Below, piece by piece: positions 36,252 through 46,047 of a DNA stretch of 64,000 nucleotides; the first letter of the stretch is position 1, and the number at the start of each line of letters is the position of its first letter. The notes below the pieces were generated by a model. The model saw nothing but the letters and a program-made list of their open reading frames with translations, searched no databases and was not told the origin of the DNA. The stretch is from NCBI GenBank assembly GCA_020427005.1, contig JAGQOY010000011.1, forward strand, positions 1 through 64,000, written 5' to 3'. A program made the translations under genes and the position numbers. Origin of the DNA: Planctomycetales bacterium (lineage in GTDB: Bacteria; Planctomycetota; Planctomycetia; Pirellulales; Pirellulaceae).

Positions 36252-38603
36252 ATGACGCTCCGACAAAACTCTTTGGTTTTAGCCCCCTCCATCCGCCACG
36301 GTTTATCCTCGATCCGTGACACTTTAAGATTCTACGTATGGACCTATGGCCTATTACTAATTGCTTGTTGGGTAATGTTCATTTTTTGGGCCGGAGCATT
36401 GGTCGATTATGTACCCGTACAATTTGGCGCTTACGAGTCACCACGCTGGGTACGGGTCGGTTGCCTATCATTGATGGGCCTCGGAGCCGTCTGGTTTTTT
36501 ATCGGCTCTATTGTATTGCGTCTCTGGCGGACGATATCGGATTCATCGCTCGCATTGTTAATAGAACGTCACAATTCGCAATTCGAAAATGAGTTGATTA
36601 CTGCCGTTGAGCTTGCCAAACGCTCGCAATCTGACGCATCCAATCCAGATGCTCATGCGGCAATGTTGATTCGGGCCCACGACATTGCAGCTGAAAAAAT
36701 CGGTCGTGTTGAAGTAGGTGAGCTATTCAATTGGCGCCCCCTGTGGAGTGCTGGAGTTGTCCTTGGCCTAGGTCTCGTGCTGACATCAGGAGTTGCCATC
36801 AGTGCTCCTCCATGGTTTGCACATTGGAGCGCGAGGCTCTTCAAACTGTCCGATGTCCCCTGGCCACGTTCCGCAGAACTAAGAGCAGACGGAATTCAGA
36901 TACAGCTACCAGCATTCACGGGGCAGGTCACCGCCGAACGAAGCCTGTTACCGTTTGTCGATGGTCATGTGAATGTCTCAATAGGAGGCACGGCAGTTCT
37001 GCACGTAGCAGCCAACACAAAGGCTCAACGTACTCCAGAGATATGTACCTTGTTTTACCAGTCAGACGATGGCGGTCGTGGAAGGGCCAATCTTCGACGC
37101 GTAGGAGCTCCTCGCGACAATTGGCAGTCCTTTACACTGGACGGACCACCACTAGATGGCATAGTGGGCGACATTACGCTTAGTGTTATCGGGTTAGACG
37201 CGAGAATACGGGATCTCAGGATTCAGGCCGTCCCACCTCCGGTAATCACACAGCTTCAAATCTACTGCCAGTATCCTGATTATCTTCGCGATAGTTTTTC
37301 TAGTCGTCCGGCTGAAGAACATCTGGCATACAGAAGTGGCTTGCTAATTCCCGAAGGTACCACGGTCTGGTTGGAAGGAGAAGCGAGTCAGGCTTTATCC
37401 TCGGTGCAGTATGTCCAACGTGGTGAGGATGAGCATTCAGAATTTCAAGTATTGTCCGTTGCACCGGAGGATAATCGGTTTCGCATTCCCCTTTCGACAT
37501 TGAACACCAGCCAGGTCGTTGAGGTTCGCCTGCTGGACCGATCTGGCCTTGCCTCCGAACTCATTACTCGATACGTAGTGGCGGTCCAGAAAGACACGAT
37601 ACCAGAGCTCTCCACTCAGCTCGACGGAATCGGGTTAGCGATTACACCCCATGCCAGCTTACCCATTCAAGGGACAGTGAAGGATGATCATGGACTGGCC
37701 GAGCTACGAGTCGAACTTGTTGGCGGTGATTCTGAAATAACGGCCCTGCCAATCCCTATCCCCGGAGATGAGCATTTTGACTTTGCATTGGATTTGGCGG
37801 CATTGTCCGAGACTGGTCAGTTCTCCGTGCAGACGGGTACAAACCTGGCCCTAATGCTTAGTGCTCAGGATCATTTTGACCTTTCGACTGAGCCACACGT
37901 CGGACATAGTCAAGCTCATCAGCTGTCAATCGTTACGGTAGATCAACTGCTGGTGATATTAGAACGCCAAGAATTGGAACTTCGTCAGCGTTTAGAATTG
38001 ATCATCTCCGAGCTGTATCAATTGCGAGAGGCTATTCAGTCCCTGGGAGCCAGCTTTGATTCCAGGGTATCCATGGAACAACAAGTGCTGTTCGTTTCAC
38101 TACCAACAGTTGCACAACCTGAAGCCAACAAAGATGATCGAGAGGATGCCCAGCGACTGGCCAATCTTCGAGCGCAACAGTGTGTCTTGCAAGCTGACAA
38201 GTCGGAACAGGAGCTATCAAGTGTTGCGGCACGGGTGGATAACTTGCGTCGCCAATTAGTTAACAATCGAATCGATAGTTACGACCGTCAGGAACGCTTG
38301 GCGGCAAGGATCCACGATCCGCTACGCACATTGCTATCTCATGACTATGTGGAACTTGAGGATCGACTTATTGCTATGCAGGCTGAGACGTTGAAACGAC
38401 AAGGCAGAGAATCCGTTGGCCCCGCATTAGTTTCTCTGGACAAGGTTCTGGTGCAACTAGAAGCCATCAAGGCAAATATGTTGGACATTGCGTCATTTAA
38501 CGAAATAGTTGATTTAGTCCGTGGACTACTCGAAGACCAGCAACAACTGTTGGATGCTACGGAAAAACAACGCAAACAGGGCATTTTCGATTTTCTTCAA
38601 TGA
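36252..38603 (+). CDS. Membrane protein with DUF4175-like architecture and C-terminal coiled coil
   Basis: A 783-residue protein. Two close membrane helices (about 27-55 and 68-92) are followed by a soluble loop, a third helix (about 165-187), a large external part with beta-rich segments (about 200-560), and a long charged coiled coil (about 580-775, for example VDQLLVILERQELELRQRLE). This layout recalls DUF4175/TIGR02302-type proteins, which sit in inner membranes with unknown roles. The external part repeats a theme 'VKDDHGLAELRVELVGGDS' typical of planctomycete members. The acidic coiled-coil protein encoded 126 bases downstream is a likely partner. No catalytic residues are visible. Confidence 0.7.
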   Translation: MTLRQNSLVLAPSIRHGLSSIRDTLRFYVWTYGLLLIACWVMFIFWAGALVDYVPVQFGAYESPRWVRVGCLSLMGLGAVWFFIGSIVLRLWRTISDSSLALLIERHNSQFENELITAVELAKRSQSDASNPDAHAAMLIRAHDIAAEKIGRVEVGELFNWRPLWSAGVVLGLGLVLTSGVAISAPPWFAHWSARLFKLSDVPWPRSAELRADGIQIQLPAFTGQVTAERSLLPFVDGHVNVSIGGTAVLHVAANTKAQRTPEICTLFYQSDDGGRGRANLRRVGAPRDNWQSFTLDGPPLDGIVGDITLSVIGLDARIRDLRIQAVPPPVITQLQIYCQYPDYLRDSFSSRPAEEHLAYRSGLLIPEGTTVWLEGEASQALSSVQYVQRGEDEHSEFQVLSVAPEDNRFRIPLSTLNTSQVVEVRLLDRSGLASELITRYVVAVQKDTIPELSTQLDGIGLAITPHASLPIQGTVKDDHGLAELRVELVGGDSEITALPIPIPGDEHFDFALDLAALSETGQFSVQTGTNLALMLSAQDHFDLSTEPHVGHSQAHQLSIVTVDQLLVILERQELELRQRLELIISELYQLREAIQSLGASFDSRVSMEQQVLFVSLPTVAQPEANKDDREDAQRLANLRAQQCVLQADKSEQELSSVAARVDNLRRQLVNNRIDSYDRQERLAARIHDPLRTLLSHDYVELEDRLIAMQAETLKRQGRESVGPALVSLDKVLVQLEAIKANMLDIASFNEIVDLVRGLLEDQQQLLDATEKQRKQGIFDFLQ

Positions 38604-38729
38604 ATGCCCTCTAGCTGTCTTCGGCATGAAGTAGTGTGGATTTTCAAGTCCTATCGCAATCATCAGTATTAAACTTTCATTAAAAAAACGCTCTTGTAGC
38701 TTTGGGATTCCCAAACAACTAGGTGCCAT

Positions 38730-40526
38730 ATGAATGGTCGGACGCTGCTCGAAATGTTCCATTTTTCACTACTTACCTTCCTTGCCCGGGCACTGGATTT
38801 GGCAATCGGTGTATCTGTTTTCGGACTTTCATCCGCCTTGCTTGCGCAGACAGCTCCGACCGATTCCGCTTCCGTCAAAGAATTAGCCGGACAACAAAAT
38901 AACACAGCTGAGCGCTATGGGCGATTGGAAGCATTGCTGCTTCGCAGTGCCCAATTGGAGGCTGTCGAGAATCCATCGCGAGCCGCCTTACTGCAACAGG
39001 CCGTTCAATTGGGAAAACAAGCCCAGCTAGCTGAGTTGATGGTCAAGGCTGCATCCAACTTGGAGAGTAAACAATACACAGAAGCCATTGAACGCCAAAA
39101 AGCAACCGCAGAAGGACTTGCTCGTGTGCTTGCATTGCTGCAGAGCGAAAACAGGGAACAGCGAATTCGTGAACAACGCGATGAAATTCGGCGGTGGATT
39201 GAAGAGACCGATCGATTGCTGAGGCTGCAAAGTTCCTTGCGCGGAAGAACTGAAGGTGGTCAGGATGAACAAGCAGCCGCCGCGGATCAAGGCAAATTGA
39301 TCGACAAAGCGTCTGAGATTAGCTCCCAACTTCAGGGCGACTCGGCTGACGAAAAGTCAGCTGACGAAAAGTCAACGGACCAGTCGTCAGAGAAGACAAG
39401 TTCAGAGCAAAACGGGAACTCAACTCCTGACTCTGGGCAGCCCACGGATCAAGAAACGAATCGCGAAGACTCCGAGCCGAAGGATGGTGCCGCTCAGGAG
39501 GCAAACCAAATCCCCTCCAAGGAGAATGAGTCTGGGTCTGAGAAACCACAAGGCAAGCCAGACTCCCAACAAGACAAACCTCAAGATGGACAGCCCAGCG
39601 CGTCCGGCAACTCACCAGAGTCGCAAGATGAGTCTAATCAAGAATCGCAGGAGCAATCCCAGGATCCAACTCAGCGAGCAAAGCAAAGAGTCAACGATGC
39701 TAAGGAACGCATGCAGGAGGCAGAAGAAGCCTTGAAGAATGCACAACGGGCGGGAGCGATTGAAAAGCAACGTGCGGCAGAAGAAGAATTACGAGCCGCA
39801 ATTGAAGAACTCGAAGAAATCCTTAGACAGTTACGTGAAGAAGAGATTGAACGTTCGCTCGCATCGTTGGACTCGAGGCTCAGACGCATGCTTGAGATGC
39901 AGACGAAGGTTCTAGAGGAGACGAAGCGTCTTCAAGAAATTTCGGGATCATCGGATGCCCAGCAACCCACAGCTCGCCAGGTAACGATTCGCGCCAGCAA
40001 TCTAGCATTGGACGAACGCAAGATTTTGGCGGAGGGAGAACGTGCTTACTTGCTACTCAGAGAGGAAGGGTCGAGCGCTGCATTTCCAGAAGCCATCGAA
40101 CAAGTAAATACCGATATAGATCATGTGGCGAAGCGACTTTCGGACGGTGATATTGGCCCGCTAACGTTGGTTATCGAAGAAGAAATTGTAACTGCCTTGG
40201 AGGAAATGGTTTCGGCGCTCGCACAAATCCAAAAAGAAAAACAGGATAAGAAAAATCAGCCGCAAGGTGGGCAAGGTCAGCCCCAGGGCGAGCAAGGAGA
40301 TCAACCGTTGGTCGACAAATTGGCCGAACTCCGGCTAGTAAGAACCTTGCAGGCCAGAATCAATAATCGCACGCAAGCTCTTGCTAAAATGTTGGCGGAT
40401 CCGCAGGATCCGATTGGACAGGTAATCGCCAACACCGAGATTTCTGGGGAACTTCAAGGCTTGGCGAATCGACAATCGAACTTACAACAAGTAACTCGCG
40501 ACATTGTGGCGGGTCGTACGGAATAG
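38730..40526 (+). CDS. Secreted acidic coiled-coil protein with Gln/Ser/Glu-rich low-complexity middle
   Basis: A 598-residue protein with an N-terminal membrane or signal helix (about 9-40, ending near LLAQTAPT). Helical segments occupy about 45-185. A low-complexity stretch rich in Ser, Gln, Glu, Asp and Lys spans about 205-315 and contains the direct repeat SADEKSADEKSTD. A long coiled coil (about 310-400, RQLREEEIERSLASLDSRLR) follows, and more helices run to the end, interrupted by a Gln/Gly run (QPQGGQGQPQGEQGDQP). I recognise no family. The upstream gene also ends in a coiled coil, so the two probably interact. The UvrD/PcrA gene starts 39 bases downstream. Confidence 0.7.
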   Translation: MNGRTLLEMFHFSLLTFLARALDLAIGVSVFGLSSALLAQTAPTDSASVKELAGQQNNTAERYGRLEALLLRSAQLEAVENPSRAALLQQAVQLGKQAQLAELMVKAASNLESKQYTEAIERQKATAEGLARVLALLQSENREQRIREQRDEIRRWIEETDRLLRLQSSLRGRTEGGQDEQAAAADQGKLIDKASEISSQLQGDSADEKSADEKSTDQSSEKTSSEQNGNSTPDSGQPTDQETNREDSEPKDGAAQEANQIPSKENESGSEKPQGKPDSQQDKPQDGQPSASGNSPESQDESNQESQEQSQDPTQRAKQRVNDAKERMQEAEEALKNAQRAGAIEKQRAAEEELRAAIEELEEILRQLREEEIERSLASLDSRLRRMLEMQTKVLEETKRLQEISGSSDAQQPTARQVTIRASNLALDERKILAEGERAYLLLREEGSSAAFPEAIEQVNTDIDHVAKRLSDGDIGPLTLVIEEEIVTALEEMVSALAQIQKEKQDKKNQPQGGQGQPQGEQGDQPLVDKLAELRLVRTLQARINNRTQALAKMLADPQDPIGQVIANTEISGELQGLANRQSNLQQVTRDIVAGRTE

Positions 40527-40565
40527 CCTCATGCCACCTGCCGAAACATCGCAGGGTGAGTTAGG

Positions 40566-42644
40566 ATGCTCGGCATGACAAATGGATTGAACCCAGAACA
40601 AAATGAAGCCGTTCAAACGCTACGAGGTCCTCTTCTGGTGCTTGCTGGCGCCGGATCAGGCAAAACGCGGGTCGTTACTTTTCGCATTGCCAATTTGATT
40701 CGGCAAGGCACCGCTGCCGATCGCATATTGGCCGTTACGTTTACAAACAAAGCCGCCAAGGAGATGAAGGAACGCATTAGCGGCCTTTTGGGAAATAAAA
40801 AGAATCGACGTCGTCCAGGAGAAGCTAAGAAACCGGTTCCGCTCATCGGAACGTTCCATGCCTACTGCGTACAGGTATTGCGACGTCATGCCGTCCGTTT
40901 GGGCTATCCCGAAAGATTTGCCATTTACGATCGGGGGGATCAGGAATCTGTAGCCCGCGATGTTCTGAGGCAGCTACGCGTTCATAGTGGCATGCTGAAG
41001 CCCGCGGACTTTCTTTCGCACGTTAGTCGCTGGAAAAACGCCGGTGTGCGTCCCGAAAATGCCGCTGAGGCAGCTCGCAGTGATGCGGAGCACGTTGCAG
41101 CCAGCGGCTACCGTCGATATCAACAGGCTGTCAAACTGTCCGGGGCTATGGATTTTGATGACTTATTGCTTGTCACGGAAGAGTTGTATCGTTCCTTTCC
41201 TGATGTTCGTGCAGAAGAGTCCGGTCGCTTTGATCATGTGTTAGTCGACGAATATCAAGATACCAATCAAACTCAGTATGCAATCATCCGCATGTTGGCA
41301 GAAGGACATCGCAATTTGTGCGTGGTAGGGGATGATGACCAATCCATCTATGGCTGGCGAGGGGCAGAAGTTCAGCACATTCTCAACTTCCGGCATGACT
41401 GGTTGGACGCCAAGGTGGTTCGATTAGAGTCCAACTATCGTAGCACGGCTGCAATCCTGAACATGGCAAATCAACTGATTGCCTTCAACAAGGTTCGGCA
41501 TGATAAGGTGTTGCGACCAGCACGCATGGGTGGAAAACAACCTCGCATATTGCAATTCAAGAACGAAATGGAGGAAGCCAAAGGCATCACAGAAGAAATC
41601 ATGCGACTTCTAGATCGACAAGTATATAAGCCGAGCGATATTGCAATTCTTTTTCGTACGAATGAACAACCGCGTGTATTCGAAACCGAACTGCGAAAGG
41701 GACATGTTCCATATTCCTTAGTAGGAGCCCAGTCATTTTTTGATCGAAAAGAAGTACGAGATCTCTTGTGTTATTTCAAAGTCATCGATAACCCGAAAGA
41801 TGAGGTGGCGTTACTTAGGATTATCAATACTCCACAACGTGGAATCGGTGCCAAGAGCGTCGAAGCTCTGCTCTCAAATGCTGTTACAAATGGACGTTCG
41901 CTTTGGGATTCTTTGGCCGATGAATCGACCGTCAATACTCTTCCCGAGGCGGCAAAGAACGGAGTTCGGCGATTCCGGGATTTGATAGGCCGATTCCGTG
42001 ATCGCTTATCGGAAGCCAACTGTGACTTAGTCAATGTCACACGAAATCTAATCCACGATATTGACTATCTAGGCGCCATTGAACGTATGTATCCTACGCT
42101 CGAGGAAGCCCAGATGCGGCAATCCTCAGTCGAAGAAGTTATCAATGCAATTGGAGAATATCAGCAGGATCATGCTGATCCCTCGCTTTCTGGTTTCTTG
42201 GATGATGTGGCGCTGGCGGGGAAAGAATTTGGCAGCCCGAATGAAAAAGACAAACAGAAAAACGCTGTCGCCTTGATGACCTATCATAGCGCCAAAGGAC
42301 TGGAATTTCCCATTGTCTATATGGTGGGGATGGAAGAGGGAATATTACCCCACCGGCGTTCCCTCAGTGTCGACCAGGACGATGTAGAAGAAGAACGGCG
42401 ATTGTGTTACGTGGGTGTGACGCGAGCCCGAGATGAATTAACTGTTACACTTCCTCTGCAACGCATGAAGTGGGGCAAGCCTCGTGACACATTTCCGAGC
42501 CGTTTCTTGTATGAAATGACTGGACAAGCAGATAACCCCAATCGCAAACGAGCAATCGATGGCGCCCGCAAGGAAATACGCTTTGCTTCTAATAGCAAGA
42601 AGGGGCCCAAGGTGAAGAAAAAAGGAACTCGTTCCGTTGAATGA
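40566..42644 (+). CDS. UvrD/PcrA-type DNA helicase
   Basis: A 692-residue superfamily 1A 3'-5' helicase for DNA repair and replication-fork clearing. All motifs are present: Q motif LNPEQNEAVQ, Walker A AGAGSGKT, TFTNKAAKEMKERI, Walker B VLVDEYQDTN, VVGDDDQSIYGWRGAE, LESNYRST, MTYHSAKGLEFPIVYMVGM with EEGILPH, and LCYVGVTRARDEL. The C-terminus is basic (KGPKVKKKGTRSVE) and slightly shorter than in PcrA (about 720-740). ATG 40566 is used; ATG 40575 (MTNGLNPEQ) is an equally good choice. It lies 39 bases after a coiled-coil gene, which may be chance. I cannot tell UvrD from PcrA by motif alone. Confidence 0.95.
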   Translation: MLGMTNGLNPEQNEAVQTLRGPLLVLAGAGSGKTRVVTFRIANLIRQGTAADRILAVTFTNKAAKEMKERISGLLGNKKNRRRPGEAKKPVPLIGTFHAYCVQVLRRHAVRLGYPERFAIYDRGDQESVARDVLRQLRVHSGMLKPADFLSHVSRWKNAGVRPENAAEAARSDAEHVAASGYRRYQQAVKLSGAMDFDDLLLVTEELYRSFPDVRAEESGRFDHVLVDEYQDTNQTQYAIIRMLAEGHRNLCVVGDDDQSIYGWRGAEVQHILNFRHDWLDAKVVRLESNYRSTAAILNMANQLIAFNKVRHDKVLRPARMGGKQPRILQFKNEMEEAKGITEEIMRLLDRQVYKPSDIAILFRTNEQPRVFETELRKGHVPYSLVGAQSFFDRKEVRDLLCYFKVIDNPKDEVALLRIINTPQRGIGAKSVEALLSNAVTNGRSLWDSLADESTVNTLPEAAKNGVRRFRDLIGRFRDRLSEANCDLVNVTRNLIHDIDYLGAIERMYPTLEEAQMRQSSVEEVINAIGEYQQDHADPSLSGFLDDVALAGKEFGSPNEKDKQKNAVALMTYHSAKGLEFPIVYMVGMEEGILPHRRSLSVDQDDVEEERRLCYVGVTRARDELTVTLPLQRMKWGKPRDTFPSRFLYEMTGQADNPNRKRAIDGARKEIRFASNSKKGPKVKKKGTRSVE

Positions 42645-42690
42645 AACAACCTACCGTCTGCCGAAAGTCTAACAGACTTTAGCTGAGCCT

Positions 42691-44397
42691 TTAGTTTTCT
42701 GAACCATTGATTGGCCATCCTTGTGCCCACTGAAGTCGAAGCTGAGCCTGATTGAAACCCCAAACTGCCTCACGATATGCATGTTCGGCGTTCTCCAAAG
42801 CCTGAATGGATTGCAGGACTTCAATCGGTAAACCTTCGCCATCACGAATGCGCTCCAGATTGCGTCGGAATGAGTTTTGGGCAGACTCTATGGCCCGACC
42901 GGTAATTTCAACTTGCTGGCTGCGACTTTGGACTTGTGAAAACGCCTCTCGGACTTCATATGCCACTTGATCCATCATCTCAATTTTTTTGAACTGTGCT
43001 TGTTGGATTTGTGCCGATCGCTGGCGGAGTATTGCCTTTTCTCCAAATCCCAAATTGCGTACTTGCCAGGCCATCAGGGCATCTAGGTCGTAGCGCCCGT
43101 CGATGTTGTTGAGGCTACTTCCAATCCCGCCTCCGAACCCGCTAGTACTGAATCCCACGAGGACGCTAGGCGTCAAGGGAGCGAATTTTTCTCGGCGGTA
43201 AGCTTCGCATGCCAGAGCCACCAGAGCTTGGGACTCTCTCAATTCTGGCCGACTAGCCAATGCCGTAGAAATAAGTAGGGCCTGGCTGCAGTCGCTAGTC
43301 GTTATTTCTAGAGGTACCGCAAAAGTGTCCAGAGGAACAATGGAGCTGCAATAGTCGATACTAATGGTTTTAGCCAAGTTGGCTGACGCCGATTGAGTCT
43401 TTTCGTTCGCACTGACAAGTCGACTTCTTGACAGAGCGACCTCGGTGTTCATGCGATCGGCGTCAGATCGCAGCCCCTGTCCCGTCTCAGCAAAATCTGT
43501 GGTGATAGTCTCTAGCTCTTTATAACGCTGGTTGGACCTCTCAATGACTCGCAGCGCTTGATAGGCATCCACGAGTTCCAAATAAGCCAGACCTGCAGAC
43601 AACAGCTGCGCATTGAGCGTTGCACCAGCAGCATGGGAGCTGGCCCACGCTGAACGATTTGATATTCTGGGCGAAAAGATGGCGTCAGCTAAATGGAATT
43701 GGGCCACAATTCCGGGGCGGGGAGTTGTGCCTGCACCCACGGCGCCTGTCCCCAACCCGTATTGAAAAGAATTACGATTGACATCCACGATGGCTCCATT
43801 ACTCGCTTGATAATTCCCGTCATGGCGGTGGAAGCTGAAGCCTGCTTGTATTGAGGGCAACCACAACGATTCAGCTTCTGCCACTCGCGCATAAGCTTGT
43901 TGCACCTGCCAACGCGTTTGTGCTACTACAGGGGACTGCCCATCGACCATTGACAGGACAGACGGCAGGTTAACCTCGATGCGATCCTCGGGGATGTCTA
44001 CATGCACCTCATCGGATGGGCTTGAGTCAGCATCCTCGAGGTAAAAGCTTGTTGCCCTAGCCACAACACCTGCACCATTGTCCGGAACAAGTTCCGACTT
44101 CGGGTCCACAGATTCTCCATGCCCCGCAATTATTTTTTCTGCAGGCTTTCCAAAACTAACCAGGCTGATAGATGCCGTGGGCGATTCGGCCAAAGTTGCC
44201 AGAGTCTTCGGCGCCTCCTGAGTCGCCGCAATCGCCTGCGTCGACTTCCCGCCAGAACTGTAACGGCCAGAGATACGGGTCATTTCATCCTGAAGACGAG
44301 GACTACTGGCGCACCCCAATAAACAGCAGAATCCGCATAAACCAAGTCGAAGTGAAACTTTATGCACGTTTGGTACCCTCGTGAATGACCTTTGCAT
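42691..44397 (-). CDS. TolC-like outer-membrane efflux lipoprotein
   Basis: A 568-residue outer-membrane factor of the TolC/OprM family. A lipoprotein signal ends LCGFCCLLGC. After a 120-residue extra N-terminal stretch come the paired helical repeats typical of the family: RWQVQQAYARVAEAESLWLP, LAYLELVDAYQALRVIERSN, LSRSRLVSANEKTQSASANL, and a second set including VAYEVREAFSQVQSRSQQVE and NAEHAYREAVWGFNQAQLRL. ATG 44397 is chosen because it gives a proper signal peptide; the frame is open to 44454. It stands divergent from the adaptor and RND pump genes (44621, 46048) and very likely supplies their outer-membrane exit duct. Confidence 0.9.
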   Translation of the reverse strand: MQRSFTRVPNVHKVSLRLGLCGFCCLLGCASSPRLQDEMTRISGRYSSGGKSTQAIAATQEAPKTLATLAESPTASISLVSFGKPAEKIIAGHGESVDPKSELVPDNGAGVVARATSFYLEDADSSPSDEVHVDIPEDRIEVNLPSVLSMVDGQSPVVAQTRWQVQQAYARVAEAESLWLPSIQAGFSFHRHDGNYQASNGAIVDVNRNSFQYGLGTGAVGAGTTPRPGIVAQFHLADAIFSPRISNRSAWASSHAAGATLNAQLLSAGLAYLELVDAYQALRVIERSNQRYKELETITTDFAETGQGLRSDADRMNTEVALSRSRLVSANEKTQSASANLAKTISIDYCSSIVPLDTFAVPLEITTSDCSQALLISTALASRPELRESQALVALACEAYRREKFAPLTPSVLVGFSTSGFGGGIGSSLNNIDGRYDLDALMAWQVRNLGFGEKAILRQRSAQIQQAQFKKIEMMDQVAYEVREAFSQVQSRSQQVEITGRAIESAQNSFRRNLERIRDGEGLPIEVLQSIQALENAEHAYREAVWGFNQAQLRLQWAQGWPINGSEN

Positions 44398-44620
44398 GCG
44401 TTGTACTATAGGCAACGGTCGTACCAATTCTGCTTCGGCTTCGGAGTGTTCCAAGTATGAGACTCAGCCGAGTTGAAACGTTCTTATTCACGGGCTTTCG
44501 ATATCGAACGTACTCCTTGTACCAACTATGCTAGAGATTCAGTTAAGCTAATAGCGAACATTTGTTCTGATTGTACCGGTTATACCTTTAGTGCGTTCCG
44601 CTAGGTCCGAGGCACTTCCA
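44398..44620. promoter_or_regulatory. Divergent promoter region of the efflux locus with palindromes
   Basis: 223 bases between the TolC-like gene and the adaptor gene. TTCGATATCGAA (44497-44508) is a perfect 12-base palindrome. ACGTTC (44478-44483) and GAACGT (44506-44511) form a wider inverted repeat around it. CGAACATTTGTTCT (44555-44568) contains GAAC-N4-GTTC, the core of the LexA box of Gram-positive bacteria. These are candidate operators for a regulator that would switch both arms of the efflux locus. No regulator gene is adjacent. Confidence 0.45.
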
Positions 44621-45982
44621 ATGCACAAGATAGATCTTCCCAAATGGAATCCAAAAATTGTTAGCTACGATTTTTATTTGGTAATCCAGAAGGTCCTCTG
44701 CGGCAGTTTGTTCGCCCTGCTGGGAGGCTGTAACAATCCTTTAATCCCACCGTCGGCCCCAGATCCTATGTCACCGGTCCGTGTCCAGACGGTCGTAGCG
44801 ATGCAAGTTCCAGTTGTTCGCTCAACTAGGCAACCTGCCACGATAATCGCATTCTACGAAACACAACTGCGGGCCAAAGTCTCAGGTTATGTGACCACAG
44901 TAAATGCCGACCTTGGGGATATTGTGTCACCCGGGCAGCAATTAGCAGCGTTGGCAATTCCAGAGCTGGAGATGAAGCGTCAGACCCTACTGTCAAAGAT
45001 AGAATTATCGGCCGCAGAGGAGCAAGGGGCTGTAGCCGGAGTGAGTTTGGCTGAAGCAACTGTGGCTTCCACCAAGGCTCGACTGGAACAAGCAAGATCT
45101 GAACTCGGTAGTGCCCAAGCATTGCTGGAGGCCGCAGAAGCAGAATTCCAACGGACCGACGATTTGGTCCAACGAGGTTCGTTACAGAGTCGAGTGTTGG
45201 ACGAAGTACGAAAACGACGAGATGTAGGCTTGGCAGCAAGAGCGGCAGCAGAATCTGCAGAACAATCCGCAGCAGCTGAGGTTTCCGTAGCAGAATCTCA
45301 ACGGAATGCAGCTGAAGCGAAACTCAAAGTCGCCGCAGTTCAAACCAAGGTAGCTAAACATGAGCTTGCCGAACTTGACGTATTAATCCAGTATGGCCAA
45401 ATCACGGCTCCGTTTGCCGGAATAGTTACAAAACGAAATGTGAACCTAGGAGATCTGGTCAATGGGTCAACGGAGCATGGCTCCGAACCCCTTTTCACGG
45501 TTTCACAGCTTAGCCGAGTGCGTATTCAGATCCCTGTGCCTGAAACAGACGCACCTTTCATTGGTCCTGGGGATTCCGTTTCCGTGAGCTTTCCAGCTTT
45601 TCCCGCCGAGCCACCTATCCAGGCACCGGTCGCGCGTGTAGCTCGCAGTCTCGATCCGAGCTCTAGGACCATGGTAGTGGAAGTCGAAATAGACAATCCT
45701 GAGGGTAAACTCCTACCCGGAATGTTCGGTGATGCACAAATCGATCTGGGCACTGAAACTGTTGCCAACTTGCTGCCCTCACAGGCAATTCGATTTGATC
45801 AAAATGGCAAGGCCTTTGTTTACGCGCTTGATGAAGAACACAAGGTAACTGTCATAGAGGTTAAAACTGGCCTGGATACCGGAACGGAAATTGAAATCCG
45901 CAGTGGGATTGCGCCTGGGCAGGTAGTTATTGATTCGCATTTGCAACGCTTTGCAACTGGGCAGATTGTTCAGCCACTTTGA
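44621..45982 (+). CDS. RND efflux periplasmic adaptor (membrane fusion protein)
   Basis: A 453-residue HlyD/AcrA-type adaptor that links an RND pump to an outer-membrane duct. The lipoprotein signal ends ALLGGC. A barrel-sandwich half (VSGYVTTVNADLGDIVSPGQQLAALAIPELEMK) is followed by an Ala-rich hairpin (about 115-255) and the second half (YGQITAPFAGIVTKRNVNLGDLV). The C-terminal barrel includes RVARSLDPSSRTMVVEVEIDN. ATG 44621 has GAGG eight bases upstream; GTG 44591 is also in frame. It lies 65 bases before the pump gene and opposite the TolC-like gene, forming a complete tripartite set. Confidence 0.93.
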   Translation: MHKIDLPKWNPKIVSYDFYLVIQKVLCGSLFALLGGCNNPLIPPSAPDPMSPVRVQTVVAMQVPVVRSTRQPATIIAFYETQLRAKVSGYVTTVNADLGDIVSPGQQLAALAIPELEMKRQTLLSKIELSAAEEQGAVAGVSLAEATVASTKARLEQARSELGSAQALLEAAEAEFQRTDDLVQRGSLQSRVLDEVRKRRDVGLAARAAAESAEQSAAAEVSVAESQRNAAEAKLKVAAVQTKVAKHELAELDVLIQYGQITAPFAGIVTKRNVNLGDLVNGSTEHGSEPLFTVSQLSRVRIQIPVPETDAPFIGPGDSVSVSFPAFPAEPPIQAPVARVARSLDPSSRTMVVEVEIDNPEGKLLPGMFGDAQIDLGTETVANLLPSQAIRFDQNGKAFVYALDEEHKVTVIEVKTGLDTGTEIEIRSGIAPGQVVIDSHLQRFATGQIVQPL

Positions 45983-46047
45983 ACTACGAAATCGAACTAA
46001 CAGCTGCTACTAGACCTGCAACACTCTTTCTCCGCTAAGATCCCAGC

